The notes beneath the pieces are model-generated. The model had not been told where the DNA came from. It saw only the letters and a program-made list of their open reading frames with translations, and did not search any database. Both the position numbers and the translations under genes were made by a program. Below, one piece after another: positions 12,085 through 18,892 of a DNA stretch of 18,892 nt; positions within the stretch are counted from its first letter, which is position 1; the number at the start of each line of letters is the position of its first letter. Location of the stretch: positions 178,404-197,295 of the forward strand of contig CP070801.1 of NCBI GenBank assembly GCA_020343575.1, written 5' to 3'. The stretch is from Candidatus Aenigmatarchaeota archaeon (GTDB lineage: Archaea; Aenigmatarchaeota; Aenigmatarchaeia; QMZP01).

Positions 12085-12975
12085 TCAGATCCCTACAGGT
12101 CTCCTGCTCTTTATCAAACCTATAATCATGAACTGGAAGATTAGGAGGAAGCCGAGAATTCCAAGTAGTATCCATTGAACATCAAAACCTATTCCTATGA
12201 AAGAGGATATGACCAGCAAAAAGGTTATCCCAAGTGTGGGGAATATCACAGCAAAGAGCATGTACATGAGAGCCATTGGATTCAGGGCAGAACCATATAT
12301 CGTTATCGATATCCTCTGATCCTCTGAAAGGGCATCAACCAGGTTTTTTATCGTATCCCCTATATCCGCTCCGGATTTCAGGGAATTAACCAACTGCCAC
12401 ATAACCCTCCTGAAGTAGAGGGAGGGATTCTCCCTTGCAAGTCTCTCCAGCGCTGCGATCTCGGATTTTCCTGTGTTTATTTCATTCACCGCCTTCCTTA
12501 TCTCATCTGATAGGGCACCGTACCTACTCTGAGCTATTGATACGAGGGAATTGTAAAGAGGGACACCCGATCTGATCTCGATAAGCAGGTGGTGAAGAGT
12601 AGTGGGGAGGTTTTTTTCTATGTTCCTGATCTTTCTGTTAACATGGAGTTTTGGGTAGAATGTCAGATACAGCAGTGAGACAAATCCTATTACAAGGCCG
12701 ACTGGAATGGATACAGTCAGAATTTTTATTATTTCGATCCTTGCTGCAATCATGATAACGGACATGAGACCAGACAGTAGAATAAAGTAAAATAGAAAAC
12801 ATAACACCGCAATAGAACACCCATCTCTTGGATCGTAATCGAATCCTGCCTGCTCCAGCTCAAAATCAAGAGCAGGGAAAACATGCGATAAACTCTCACC
12901 CACACTCATGAAGCGTTTCGATATCTTGGCTGCCTTATCCAGTGGAAGGGGTAGTATTGGTATCCTTTTTTTCAT
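12085..12975 (-). CDS. GspF/TadC-family membrane protein, first of an abutting pair
   Basis: The 296-aa protein has a soluble N-terminal segment (about 1-52), two membrane helices (about 55-80 and 84-107), an F domain (about 115-222, with LPTTLHHLLIEIRSGVPL and LVNSLKSGADIGDTIKNL), and further hydrophobic segments to the end. This matches the first half of FlaJ-like proteins. It heads the pilus cluster behind an A/T-rich promoter region (12984-13000). No secretion ATPase or prepilin peptidase gene is in the window, so these must lie elsewhere if the system works. Confidence 0.87.
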   Translation of the reverse strand: MKKRIPILPLPLDKAAKISKRFMSVGESLSHVFPALDFELEQAGFDYDPRDGCSIAVLCFLFYFILLSGLMSVIMIAARIEIIKILTVSIPVGLVIGFVSLLYLTFYPKLHVNRKIRNIEKNLPTTLHHLLIEIRSGVPLYNSLVSIAQSRYGALSDEIRKAVNEINTGKSEIAALERLARENPSLYFRRVMWQLVNSLKSGADIGDTIKNLVDALSEDQRISITIYGSALNPMALMYMLFAVIFPTLGITFLLVISSFIGIGFDVQWILLGILGFLLIFQFMIIGLIKSRRPVGI

Positions 12976-13028
12976 ATATTATATTTATTTTATTATAATA
13001 AATGGTTCGGGAAAACGGCTTGGAAAGA

Positions 13029-13289
13029 TCAGGCCTTGGCCATTCTCTTCTCCCTCTTTACCTCGTCTTTGAGCCTTGGCAGCCTTATCAAGAAGCCACA
13101 CTTTGAGCACTTGACTGAGAATGGCCTCTTCCAGGGTTTCCTTGTCTGCTCTGAGAATCCGCATTCAGGGCACCTGTATCTAACGTCAGCTTCATCAGAA
13201 TCGTTCCTTACAAGGACAGCTATGTTACCACTTTCCTCGCCTACTACGTTTAAAAGCGTCCTGTTGGTTATGTACTTAAAGTTACCCAT
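13029..13289 (-). CDS. Zinc-ribbon protein, probably nucleic-acid or ribosome associated
   Basis: The 86-aa protein from ATG 13289 has an N-terminal beta-rich part (about 1-36) and a zinc ribbon with C40-x2-C43 and C61-x2-C64. Between the pairs is KPWKRPFSVK, and the end is strongly basic (LPRLKDEVKREKRMAKA). The basic tail and Trp/Arg-rich loop suggest RNA or DNA binding. An ATG three codons upstream (13298) lies inside a palindrome that overlaps the predicted transcription start, so 13289 is preferred. I do not know a named family. The palindrome in its promoter hints at tight control, perhaps autoregulation. Confidence 0.8.
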   Translation of the reverse strand: MGNFKYITNRTLLNVVGEESGNIAVLVRNDSDEADVRYRCPECGFSEQTRKPWKRPFSVKCSKCGFLIRLPRLKDEVKREKRMAKA

Positions 13290-13293
13290 AATT

Positions 13294-13312
13294 ATCACTA
13301 TTGAATAGTGAT
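13294..13312 (-). promoter_or_regulatory. Perfect 19-bp palindrome (operator candidate)
   Basis: ATCACTATTGAATAGTGAT has 9-bp arms that match perfectly around one central base. It lies between the TATA box (about 13317-13327, TTTATATATAA on the minus strand) and the start codon at 13289, covering the predicted transcription start near 13296. A dimeric repressor bound here would block initiation. Confidence 0.55.
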
Positions 13313-13350
13313 TGGTTATATATAAATTTATCGGTTAAGTTTAAATAGGG

Positions 13351-14253
13351 TTAATGCTTCAGTGCTAGTCTCATCCCGTCCTCTGCTATCTTGGCCTTTG
13401 GAAACGTCTTCTTAGCCTCATCCCTTAGGGGCTTTACATCTTGGTATCTTCTTGAAAAATGTGTGAGCATAAGCTCCTTGACCTTGCATTTGTTCGCGAG
13501 CTTTGCTGCCTCTTTCGCACCTGAATGCATTCTGTTCTCCTTCTCGTCCATGAAGGTTGCGTCGTGTATAAGCAGATTAGCCTCATTGCATATTTTTTCA
13601 AGGTTTTTGCAGGATCTTGTATCACCTGTGTACACAACCTTTATCCCTGGAGTCAGAATACCAACATCCTCTAAGCTTACTTTCTGGCCTCTGAACCTTA
13701 TCACCCTATACTTCTTCAATCTACCCACTGCGGGGCCCTGGGTAAGACCGTAGAGCTCCTCTGCCTTCTTTATGTCCACATTCCAGGTGTCCTTTTCCCT
13801 GAAGAGATAGGCAACAGCGGGAACAGTATGGTTTACAGGTATCGAGTTAATCTCGAACTTCTTTGACACGTAAACAATGTTTGGTTCGTCTCCCTCAAAC
13901 GGAACATTCTTGGGTATTATCTTGAACCTAGGTCCCCAGTAGTCCAGGTCAAGAATGTCCCCAACAAATCTCTCTGCCTCAGGTCCATATATGTAGAGGT
14001 TATCTTTCCTGCTCTCCAGGTTCATGGTCTGCATCAGTCCTATCAGACCAGCCCAGTGGTCAGCATGCCAGTGTGTTATAAAAATGTGATTGACCTTCAT
14101 GAAGCTTACCTTGTACATCATCATCTGCCTCTGGGTTCCCTCACCACAGTCCCAGAGCATTGATTCGTCTTCGTATCTCAGCCATATGCTTGCTGGGTTT
14201 CTCCTCTTGCTCGGGATGCCAGAGCCTGTTCCAAGAAAAACTATTTCCAACAT
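13351..14253 (-). CDS. rnz: Ribonuclease Z (tRNA 3' processing endonuclease)
   Basis: RNase Z cuts the 3' trailer from pre-tRNA just after the discriminator base, which both tRNA genes here need because neither encodes CCA. The 300-aa length is typical of the short form. The metallo-beta-lactamase motif H61-W-H63-A-D65-H66 binds two zincs, with further ligands in VNHTVPA (His138), YTGDTR (Asp212) and the final THFS histidine. FLGTGSGIPSKRRNPAS at the start is the family signature. A TATA-like box (14271-14280) lies about 22 nt before the ATG. Confidence 0.97.
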   Translation of the reverse strand: MLEIVFLGTGSGIPSKRRNPASIWLRYEDESMLWDCGEGTQRQMMMYKVSFMKVNHIFITHWHADHWAGLIGLMQTMNLESRKDNLYIYGPEAERFVGDILDLDYWGPRFKIIPKNVPFEGDEPNIVYVSKKFEINSIPVNHTVPAVAYLFREKDTWNVDIKKAEELYGLTQGPAVGRLKKYRVIRFRGQKVSLEDVGILTPGIKVVYTGDTRSCKNLEKICNEANLLIHDATFMDEKENRMHSGAKEAAKLANKCKVKELMLTHFSRRYQDVKPLRDEAKKTFPKAKIAEDGMRLALKH

Positions 14254-14287
14254 AATCTATTTTTAGTTCTTATAATTAAAGAAATAA

Positions 14288-14446
14288 TCAGTTCAGTCTC
14301 AGAAGCTTTTTAATCTCTTTGGTGTTTCCAACCATGTCCATGATTTCCTTATAGTGTGGAGAATCCTTTTTAAGTCTGATCCTAAGGTTCTCTTTATACG
14401 CATTCCCCAGCATCCTCTCGAGATTCGCAAGTTTTTCAAACACCAT
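14288..14446 (-). CDS. Hypothetical 52-aa basic helical protein
   Basis: This ORF lies in the 255-nt gap between RNase Z and ValRS and encodes 52 residues beginning MVFEKLANLERMLG. It is predicted to be wholly helical with many Lys and Arg (LRIRLKKDSPHYKE, then KEIKKLLRLN). It has no cysteines or membrane segment. A near-perfect TATA box (TTTATAAA, 14468-14475) is centred 26 nt before its ATG, good support for a leaderless transcript. No family is recognised. Confidence 0.6.
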   Translation of the reverse strand: MVFEKLANLERMLGNAYKENLRIRLKKDSPHYKEIMDMVGNTKEIKKLLRLN

Positions 14447-14467
14447 GTTAAAAAATTGAATCTAGTA

Positions 14468-14475
14468 TTTATAAA
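14468..14475 (-). promoter_or_regulatory. Strong TATA box of the 52-aa gene
   Basis: The octamer TTTATAAA is the archaeal consensus. It lies 26 nt before the ATG at 14446 and begins 34 nt beyond the ValRS stop. Confidence 0.6.
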
Positions 14476-14508
14476 GTTTTTCCCTCGCTCTCCCGGGTGA
14501 AAAATAGT

Positions 14509-16905
14509 TTATAATCTTATCTTCAGTTTGTCCCCGTACTCGAGATGTTGTATGTTGTGAGTTTCAATCAGGTCTTTCTCTATTTTCCTGAACTTCTCGG
14601 GAATGGTTGCCTTCCTGATTGGAGCCTTCAGTGACAAACCCTTATCCTTCTTCGCTTTCCATATCCTGCTGCTCAGCTCCATCAGTTCCTCTGTCTTGAA
14701 ACCTATTCTTTTTCCTGTATATTTCCTATCGGGCTTCGGGAACTTCTGCTCCTCCACTATCTTCCCAAATATATCCTTGTAGAGTTTATGAGTTATGAAC
14801 GGGGTTATTGGGGCGAGTAAAAGTAGAATCTTCTCAAGAACCTCGTTCAGGGTATGGATAGCAGCAGCCTGCTCGGCCTTTGTGAACTTCCTGTCCTGGT
14901 TGTATGCCCTGGATTTGACCAGCTCCAGGTAATGGGAAGCAAAGGTTTCCCATATGAAGTGTTTCAGATCCGAAACAGGTCTGTGGAAATCAAAGTTTTC
15001 GTAACATTCGCTGGTTTCCTTCGCGATTCTGTTTATCTCATTCAGTATCCATTTATCTGTTTCGAGAAGCGAGTGTTTTGTCTTCCTAACCCTGAAGGTA
15101 GAGACGAACCTTGCGATATTCCAGAGCTTCGTAAGGAATTTTGAAGCTCCCTCTATTCTTTCGTAAGAGCATCTTAGATCCGAAAGAGTTATGTTGCCTT
15201 CGAGTGCGCACCAGATCCTGAAGGGTTCTGCACCGAATCTCTTTACAACATCTAGTGGGTCTATAACGTTTCCCAGGGACTTGCTCATCTTGTTTCCCTT
15301 CTCATCCAGAACATGGTAGTGAATCCATATGTTCTCGAATATAGGTTTCTTTGTCAGCTGATAGGATCTGAGGAGGGTGTAGTAGAGCCATGTCCTGACG
15401 ATTTCTTTGCCCTGGGGTCTCAAAGAGCATGGCACAGATTTTTTGAAAAACCCGTTTTTCCTCCCGTAACCAAGCACGTAAAGAGGTGATATGGAGGAAT
15501 CGAACCATGTGTCAAAAACCCTTTCCTCCCCTATGAAATCCTTGCCACCGCACTTAGGGCATTTCTTTACAGGAGGCTTCTCTTTCCAGGGCTGGTAATA
15601 CTTTCCCTTCGGGGGAACTATGGTCTCTCCACATTTCTTGCAGTACCAGAGGGGGATCTCTGTTGCATAGTATCTCCTCCTAGAGACTGCCCAGTCCATG
15701 GAGAGTGTATCAATCCAGTCAAGTAGAATCTGCTTTGATCTCTTTGAAAAGAATTTTATCCTGTTAGAAACTCTGACTATATTCTTCTTCATGTTTAGCT
15801 GTTTCAGGTAATACTCAGAGATGGATACGAACTCTATGGGATTTCTGCTCCTCTCACACACAGGGGTTCTGTGCATAACCTTCTGCTCCTTCTCTATCAG
15901 ATCCTGTGACTTGAGGATCTCTATCATCTTCTTTCTCGCGTCATCCACACTCATTCCCTCCAGAAATCCTGCATGCTCATTCATTGTCCCGTCCTGGTTT
16001 ATCGCAACTATCGGTTTCAGCTTCATCTCCCTGAAGAATCTTATGTCTGTATAGTCACCAAAAGAGCACATCATGGCAAGGCCTGATCCTGTTTCTATCT
16101 TTGCTGAGGTATGCGGCATGATGGGGACCTCCTTTTCGTATATCGGAAGAACCGCGTGCTTTCCCTTCAGATGCCTGTATCTCTCATCCTTCGGGTTGTA
16201 GATAATCATACCACAAGTGCAGATAAGCTCTGGTCTAGTGGTTGCTATGGTAATGCTTTCGCCTGTTTCCCTAACCTTCCATTTTACGTGTACAAAATCA
16301 GAGGACAGGTTCTTGTATTCTATCTCTGCATCAGCTATGGTTGTCCGGCAGCCAGGGCAGTAGTTGCTTATCCTCTTTGCTTGGTAGATCATTCCACTCT
16401 TCCATAAATCGATAAAGGTTTCCTGTGTCGTCTTTCTGTAGGAGTCTGAATCCGTGTAGTAAAGCTCACCGATCTCCTCACCATGCTTCCATGAGGTATA
16501 GGAATGACCAAGCTTGTAGAAGCTGTCCAGCGACTCTAGACTGGATTGCTCCAGAAGCTTCTTACACAGAGTAATGAACTTCTCTCTTGGTGTGTCTTGT
16601 ATTGAAACGTTGAACTTCCTCTCCACAGCCATCTCTATTGGCAATCCGTTTCTGTCAAGCCCAAGAGGAAACAAAACATCGAACCCTCGCATTCGCTTGA
16701 ACCTTGCAATAAAATCCATTATCGTGTATGTAACAGCCTGTCCTATGTGAACTGGAGCATCAACATACGGGGGCGGTGTGTCTATCGAAAAAACAGGTCT
16801 CCTTGTTTTGTGGTTGAACTCGAAAACCCTTTTCCTTTTCCATGACCTCCTTATGGGCTCCTCGAATTCCTTGCTCCATCTTTTATTCTTTATTTTCGGT
16901 TTCAT
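14509..16905 (-). CDS. valS: Valyl-tRNA synthetase
   Basis: ValRS charges tRNA-Val and edits mis-charged threonine. From ATG 16905 the protein is 798 aa, a normal size for archaea, which lack the bacterial C-terminal coiled coil. Motifs are PPPYVDAPVHIGQ (HIGH-like, HIGQ at 53-56), an editing domain with TIATTRPEL (218-226), DWAVSRRRYYATEIP (404-418), Zn-type Cys pairs (C183/C186, C422/C425 and C449/C452), FDTWFDSSISPL (ValRS-like) and KMSKS (539-543). The last His of HIGH is Gln here. GAGGTTG (16913-16919 region) precedes the ATG; a TTG three codons upstream is part of that sequence. It sits 13 nt after proS in the same operon. Confidence 0.95.
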   Translation of the reverse strand: MKPKIKNKRWSKEFEEPIRRSWKRKRVFEFNHKTRRPVFSIDTPPPYVDAPVHIGQAVTYTIMDFIARFKRMRGFDVLFPLGLDRNGLPIEMAVERKFNVSIQDTPREKFITLCKKLLEQSSLESLDSFYKLGHSYTSWKHGEEIGELYYTDSDSYRKTTQETFIDLWKSGMIYQAKRISNYCPGCRTTIADAEIEYKNLSSDFVHVKWKVRETGESITIATTRPELICTCGMIIYNPKDERYRHLKGKHAVLPIYEKEVPIMPHTSAKIETGSGLAMMCSFGDYTDIRFFREMKLKPIVAINQDGTMNEHAGFLEGMSVDDARKKMIEILKSQDLIEKEQKVMHRTPVCERSRNPIEFVSISEYYLKQLNMKKNIVRVSNRIKFFSKRSKQILLDWIDTLSMDWAVSRRRYYATEIPLWYCKKCGETIVPPKGKYYQPWKEKPPVKKCPKCGGKDFIGEERVFDTWFDSSISPLYVLGYGRKNGFFKKSVPCSLRPQGKEIVRTWLYYTLLRSYQLTKKPIFENIWIHYHVLDEKGNKMSKSLGNVIDPLDVVKRFGAEPFRIWCALEGNITLSDLRCSYERIEGASKFLTKLWNIARFVSTFRVRKTKHSLLETDKWILNEINRIAKETSECYENFDFHRPVSDLKHFIWETFASHYLELVKSRAYNQDRKFTKAEQAAAIHTLNEVLEKILLLLAPITPFITHKLYKDIFGKIVEEQKFPKPDRKYTGKRIGFKTEELMELSSRIWKAKKDKGLSLKAPIRKATIPEKFRKIEKDLIETHNIQHLEYGDKLKIRL

Positions 16906-16918
16906 AGAAAACAACCTC

Positions 16919-18409
16919 TTAATATTCCCTTCCTACGTATGCTACACATGTTGCAGGCTTTCCGCAGATTATGCACTTCCCCTTTGGCCTCTCAGCCTTG
17001 TCAAACCTCTTTCCTCTAACCTGTGCATGGAACTTATCCTTTATCTTCTCTGCGCATGGCAATCCCTCGATATCTATCGAGCAGAAGTCTACCTTAACAA
17101 AACCGCCTTTCTTCAGCTGCTCACCCAGTTCTTTCAGATCCTTGGCCTCCCTTACATTCTTTCTCAAGAACCCTTCAGCCCCTGTCCTGAGTTTTTTGTT
17201 TATGTCTTTACCTGCCCTATCGATGGTCTTAATGAGATTCTTCTCCAGGGCCCTGTGTCTTTTTTCGCTGTCCCTTCTTACCAGGGTCACGCTTCTGGCC
17301 TTGAGTTCTTTTGGTCCTACCTCAATCCTTATTGGAACACCCTTCATCTCCCACTGGTTGAACTTCCATCCTGGTGTGTTTTCTGAGAAGTCTATCCTTG
17401 CCCTTATGTTGGACTTATCGAGTTTTTCTGCTATCTCCTTGCATTTCTTGAAAACCCGCTTCTCCTCACCCAATCCTGTTATGGGGATTATTATGACCTG
17501 CACAGGAGCGATTTCGTAGGGGAATCTCAAACCCCTATCATCCCCGTGCATTGCAATGACTGATGCAAACATTCTCCATATTGCAGGACCATAACAGGTC
17601 TGCCAGACGTACTTCTCCTTCTCGTCTCTGTCCTTGAACTTTATACTGAATGCCTTTGCGAAGTTCTGGCCGAGAAGGTGTGTGGAGGGCTGCTGTATCA
17701 CCTTGCCGTCGGGCATCAGGGTGTCTGCTGTATAAGTATGAATGGCTCCTGGGAACTTGTCCCATTCAGGTCTCTGAATCTGTATGAAGGGTATACCATA
17801 AACCACATGCATAACGTTCTCGGTTATCTGCATGTCCTCCCTTACCTGCTTCTCTGCTTCCTCAAGAGTCGCAAAAACATCATGTCCCTCTATCCAGTAG
17901 AATTCTCTCCCGCGTATGAAGGGCCTTGTTGCCTTGGTTTCATATCTCCACACCTGGCCTGACTGATATAGCTTCAAAGGTAGGTCTCTCCAGGAGCGGA
18001 CCCATTTCGCATACATGGGATACATTGCTGTCTCGGAGGTTGGTCTCAGTGCAAACTTCTCTGTTAATTTCTTCCCACAACCCGTCTCTGTTACCCACAT
18101 AACCTCTGGAGAAAATCCTTCCACGTGCTTCGCTTCCTTCTTGAGGTTCTCCTCTGGTATGACAACAGGGAACCATACAGGCTCGTGACCAAACCTTTCC
18201 ATCTCCTTTTCGTAGAATTCATACATTCTCTTCATTGCAAGAACAGACCACGGTCTGTGAACAAGGAAACCCTTGACTTTGTATCGCAGATCTGCAAGCT
18301 CTGTCTTGGCAATTACCTCAGAAAACCATTTAGAGAAATTCTTCCTCTTATATTTCATCCCAATCTTCTCTTCCTTCCTCCCCTCTTCCGTGGCGGTTTT
18401 CTTTTTCAC
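16919..18409 (-). CDS. proS: Prolyl-tRNA synthetase, archaeal/eukaryotic type
   Basis: A class II synthetase that charges tRNA-Pro. The 496-aa length is right for the archaeal type without the bacterial editing insert. Motifs are RPTSETAMYP (ATP/Pro site), motif 2 RYETKATRPFIRGREFYW, the motif 3 region with HGDDRGLRFPYEIAP, an anticodon-binding domain (about 300-400), and the C-terminal zinc domain with Cys residues in CSIDIEGLPC and KCIICGKPATC. It ends in Tyr as is usual for this family. The start is GTG 18409, chosen because AGGAG (18416-18420) lies at ideal spacing; an internal ATG at codon 18 lacks a comparable site. It is first in an operon with valS. Confidence 0.97.
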   Translation of the reverse strand: MKKKTATEEGRKEEKIGMKYKRKNFSKWFSEVIAKTELADLRYKVKGFLVHRPWSVLAMKRMYEFYEKEMERFGHEPVWFPVVIPEENLKKEAKHVEGFSPEVMWVTETGCGKKLTEKFALRPTSETAMYPMYAKWVRSWRDLPLKLYQSGQVWRYETKATRPFIRGREFYWIEGHDVFATLEEAEKQVREDMQITENVMHVVYGIPFIQIQRPEWDKFPGAIHTYTADTLMPDGKVIQQPSTHLLGQNFAKAFSIKFKDRDEKEKYVWQTCYGPAIWRMFASVIAMHGDDRGLRFPYEIAPVQVIIIPITGLGEEKRVFKKCKEIAEKLDKSNIRARIDFSENTPGWKFNQWEMKGVPIRIEVGPKELKARSVTLVRRDSEKRHRALEKNLIKTIDRAGKDINKKLRTGAEGFLRKNVREAKDLKELGEQLKKGGFVKVDFCSIDIEGLPCAEKIKDKFHAQVRGKRFDKAERPKGKCIICGKPATCVAYVGREY

Positions 18410-18485
18410 GTCAAGCTCCTTATTTAATTTATGACAGAACTTATATTTGTTGGTTAATTAAGAACAAAAGCGAAGGCCAATGCAA

Positions 18486-18560
18486 CTAGTTTTTAGGTGG
18501 CACTACCACTTTCACTACAGAAACCACATCTACAGAATTTTGGATTTTATCAATCTTCAT
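18486..18560 (-). CDS. Possible 24-aa small protein or structured small RNA
   Basis: The minus strand has an ORF starting MKIDKIQNSVDVV and ending VVVPPKN. GGTGGTG lies just before its ATG and a TATA box (TATAAATATA, 18585-18594) is centred 30 nt upstream. The region around the start (UAGGUGGUGGCA) is complementary to the ORF end (UGCCACCUA): nine pairs with a 3-nt bulge. The transcript may therefore close into one stem that hides the ribosome-binding site. It could be a small protein, a leader peptide or a non-coding RNA. The rest of the 223-nt gap holds only promoters. Confidence 0.3.
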   Translation of the reverse strand: MKIDKIQNSVDVVSVVKVVVPPKN

Positions 18561-18601
18561 GCCACCACCTATAAAGTTATAGAGTATATTTATAAGCTTT
18601 C

Positions 18602-18611
18602 CTTTTTAAAC
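18602..18611 (+). promoter_or_regulatory. TATA-box promoter of bud32
   Basis: CTTTTTAAAC is centred about 27 nt before the ATG at 18633, fitting leaderless transcription. A second TATA-like sequence (18585-18594) is near-palindromic and could serve either strand. Confidence 0.5.
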
Positions 18612-18632
18612 CGAAATTCGATTAAATACAGT

Positions 18633-18892
18633 ATGTCGAGCGAAGTCGTAGCAAGGGGAGCAGAAGCGATTCTCTACTTGGAGGAGCAGAATGGAAAAAC
18701 TATCCTGGTAAAGGATAGGATAAGGAAGGGTTACAGAATTCCCGTGCTCGATGAGAAAATCAGGGCAAAGAGAACCAAGAGGGAGGCGAAGATGCTTTCA
18801 AGGGCTGCAAGGGCAGGAGTTACTGTCCCGAATGTTTTGGAGTTAGAGAAGAGTAGCATAAAGATGGACTTCATCGAAGGAAAAACCGTCAA
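18633..18892 (+). CDS. bud32: Bud32/PRPK KEOPS-complex kinase (5' part, cut by window end)
   Basis: Bud32 is the atypical kinase/ATPase of KEOPS, which makes the universal t6A37 modification in ANN-decoding tRNAs. The 86 residues seen start MSSEVVARGAEAILYLEE and include the glycine-poor ATP loop, the catalytic Lys27 in ILVKDRI, the RKGYRIPVLDEKIR segment (31-44), Glu51 in RTKREAKML, and the hinge MDFIEGKTV at the end. This order is diagnostic for Bud32. The gene runs off the right edge with no stop codon in view, so a fused Kae1 domain cannot be assessed. Confidence 0.93.
   Translation, partial: MSSEVVARGAEAILYLEEQNGKTILVKDRIRKGYRIPVLDEKIRAKRTKREAKMLSRAARAGVTVPNVLELEKSSIKMDFIEGKTV

Noticed and set aside
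13017..13035. GGCTTGG ... GGCC as a fifth hairpin element
   Set aside because: It shares only the arm and TTGG; loop length differs, no CGAA follows at 3 nt, and its 3' half is the end of the zinc-ribbon coding sequence.
16971..17519. 182-aa plus-strand ORF inside proS
   Set aside because: The minus strand encodes the conserved anticodon and zinc domains of ProRS here; this is a shadow frame.

Overview
The window is archaeal chromosomal DNA. The evidence is a PriS-type primase, a GINS subunit, ribosomal proteins L44e, S27e and L18e, aIF2-alpha, SRP54, Pth2, prefoldin alpha, archaeal ValRS and ProRS, a Bud32/PRPK start, class III signal-peptide pilins, bulge-helix-bulge (BHB) tRNA introns, and TATA boxes about 25 nt before many start codons. 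The primase looks like a single-chain PriS plus PriL-CTD fusion, as known from Nanoarchaeum and some other DPANN archaea. That and the unusual tRNA introns make a DPANN-like lineage my best guess, but the sequence does not prove it. Coding density is high and no gene-free stretch exceeds 300 bases.

Layout. Positions 35-677 hold two tandem paralogous small membrane proteins. Positions 717-2554 hold the fused primase and a Gins51-like subunit. Positions 2610-4078 form a translation operon (L44e, a 92-aa unknown, S27e, aIF2-alpha). Positions 4127-5580 hold SRP54 and a 40-aa zinc ribbon. Positions 5612-6618 hold a tRNA-Gly(GCC) with two introns, a proline-rich coiled-coil protein, and a tRNA-Leu(CAA) with two introns. 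Positions 6660-8244 are a ribosomal operon (L18e, L13, S9, S10). From 8362 to 18409 all recognised genes lie on the minus strand: prefoldin alpha, Pth2, a pilus/secretion cluster (two pilins and three GspF/TadC-like proteins), a zinc-ribbon protein with a palindrome over its promoter, RNase Z, a 52-aa unknown, ValRS and ProRS. At the right edge bud32 begins on the plus strand and is cut by the window end.

Most of the genes serve replication initiation, translation, protein targeting and tRNA maturation (RNase Z, KEOPS kinase, Pth2, two aminoacyl-tRNA synthetases). The pilus cluster is the main exception.

The most unusual signal is a family of four short hairpin elements between 5692 and 6618. 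Each has the form: 6-nt arm, TTGG, a loop of 17 or 18 nt in all (three of four end ATAAA), 6-nt arm, exactly 3 nt, CGAA. Two copies are the bodies of BHB introns sitting in the T-loops (position 59/60) of the two tRNAs, where the terminal CGAA pairs with the T-loop TTCG. The other two stand free, one just before and one just after tRNA-Leu. I read this as a spreading or mobilised tRNA-intron family, or as leader and trailer structures related to the intron.
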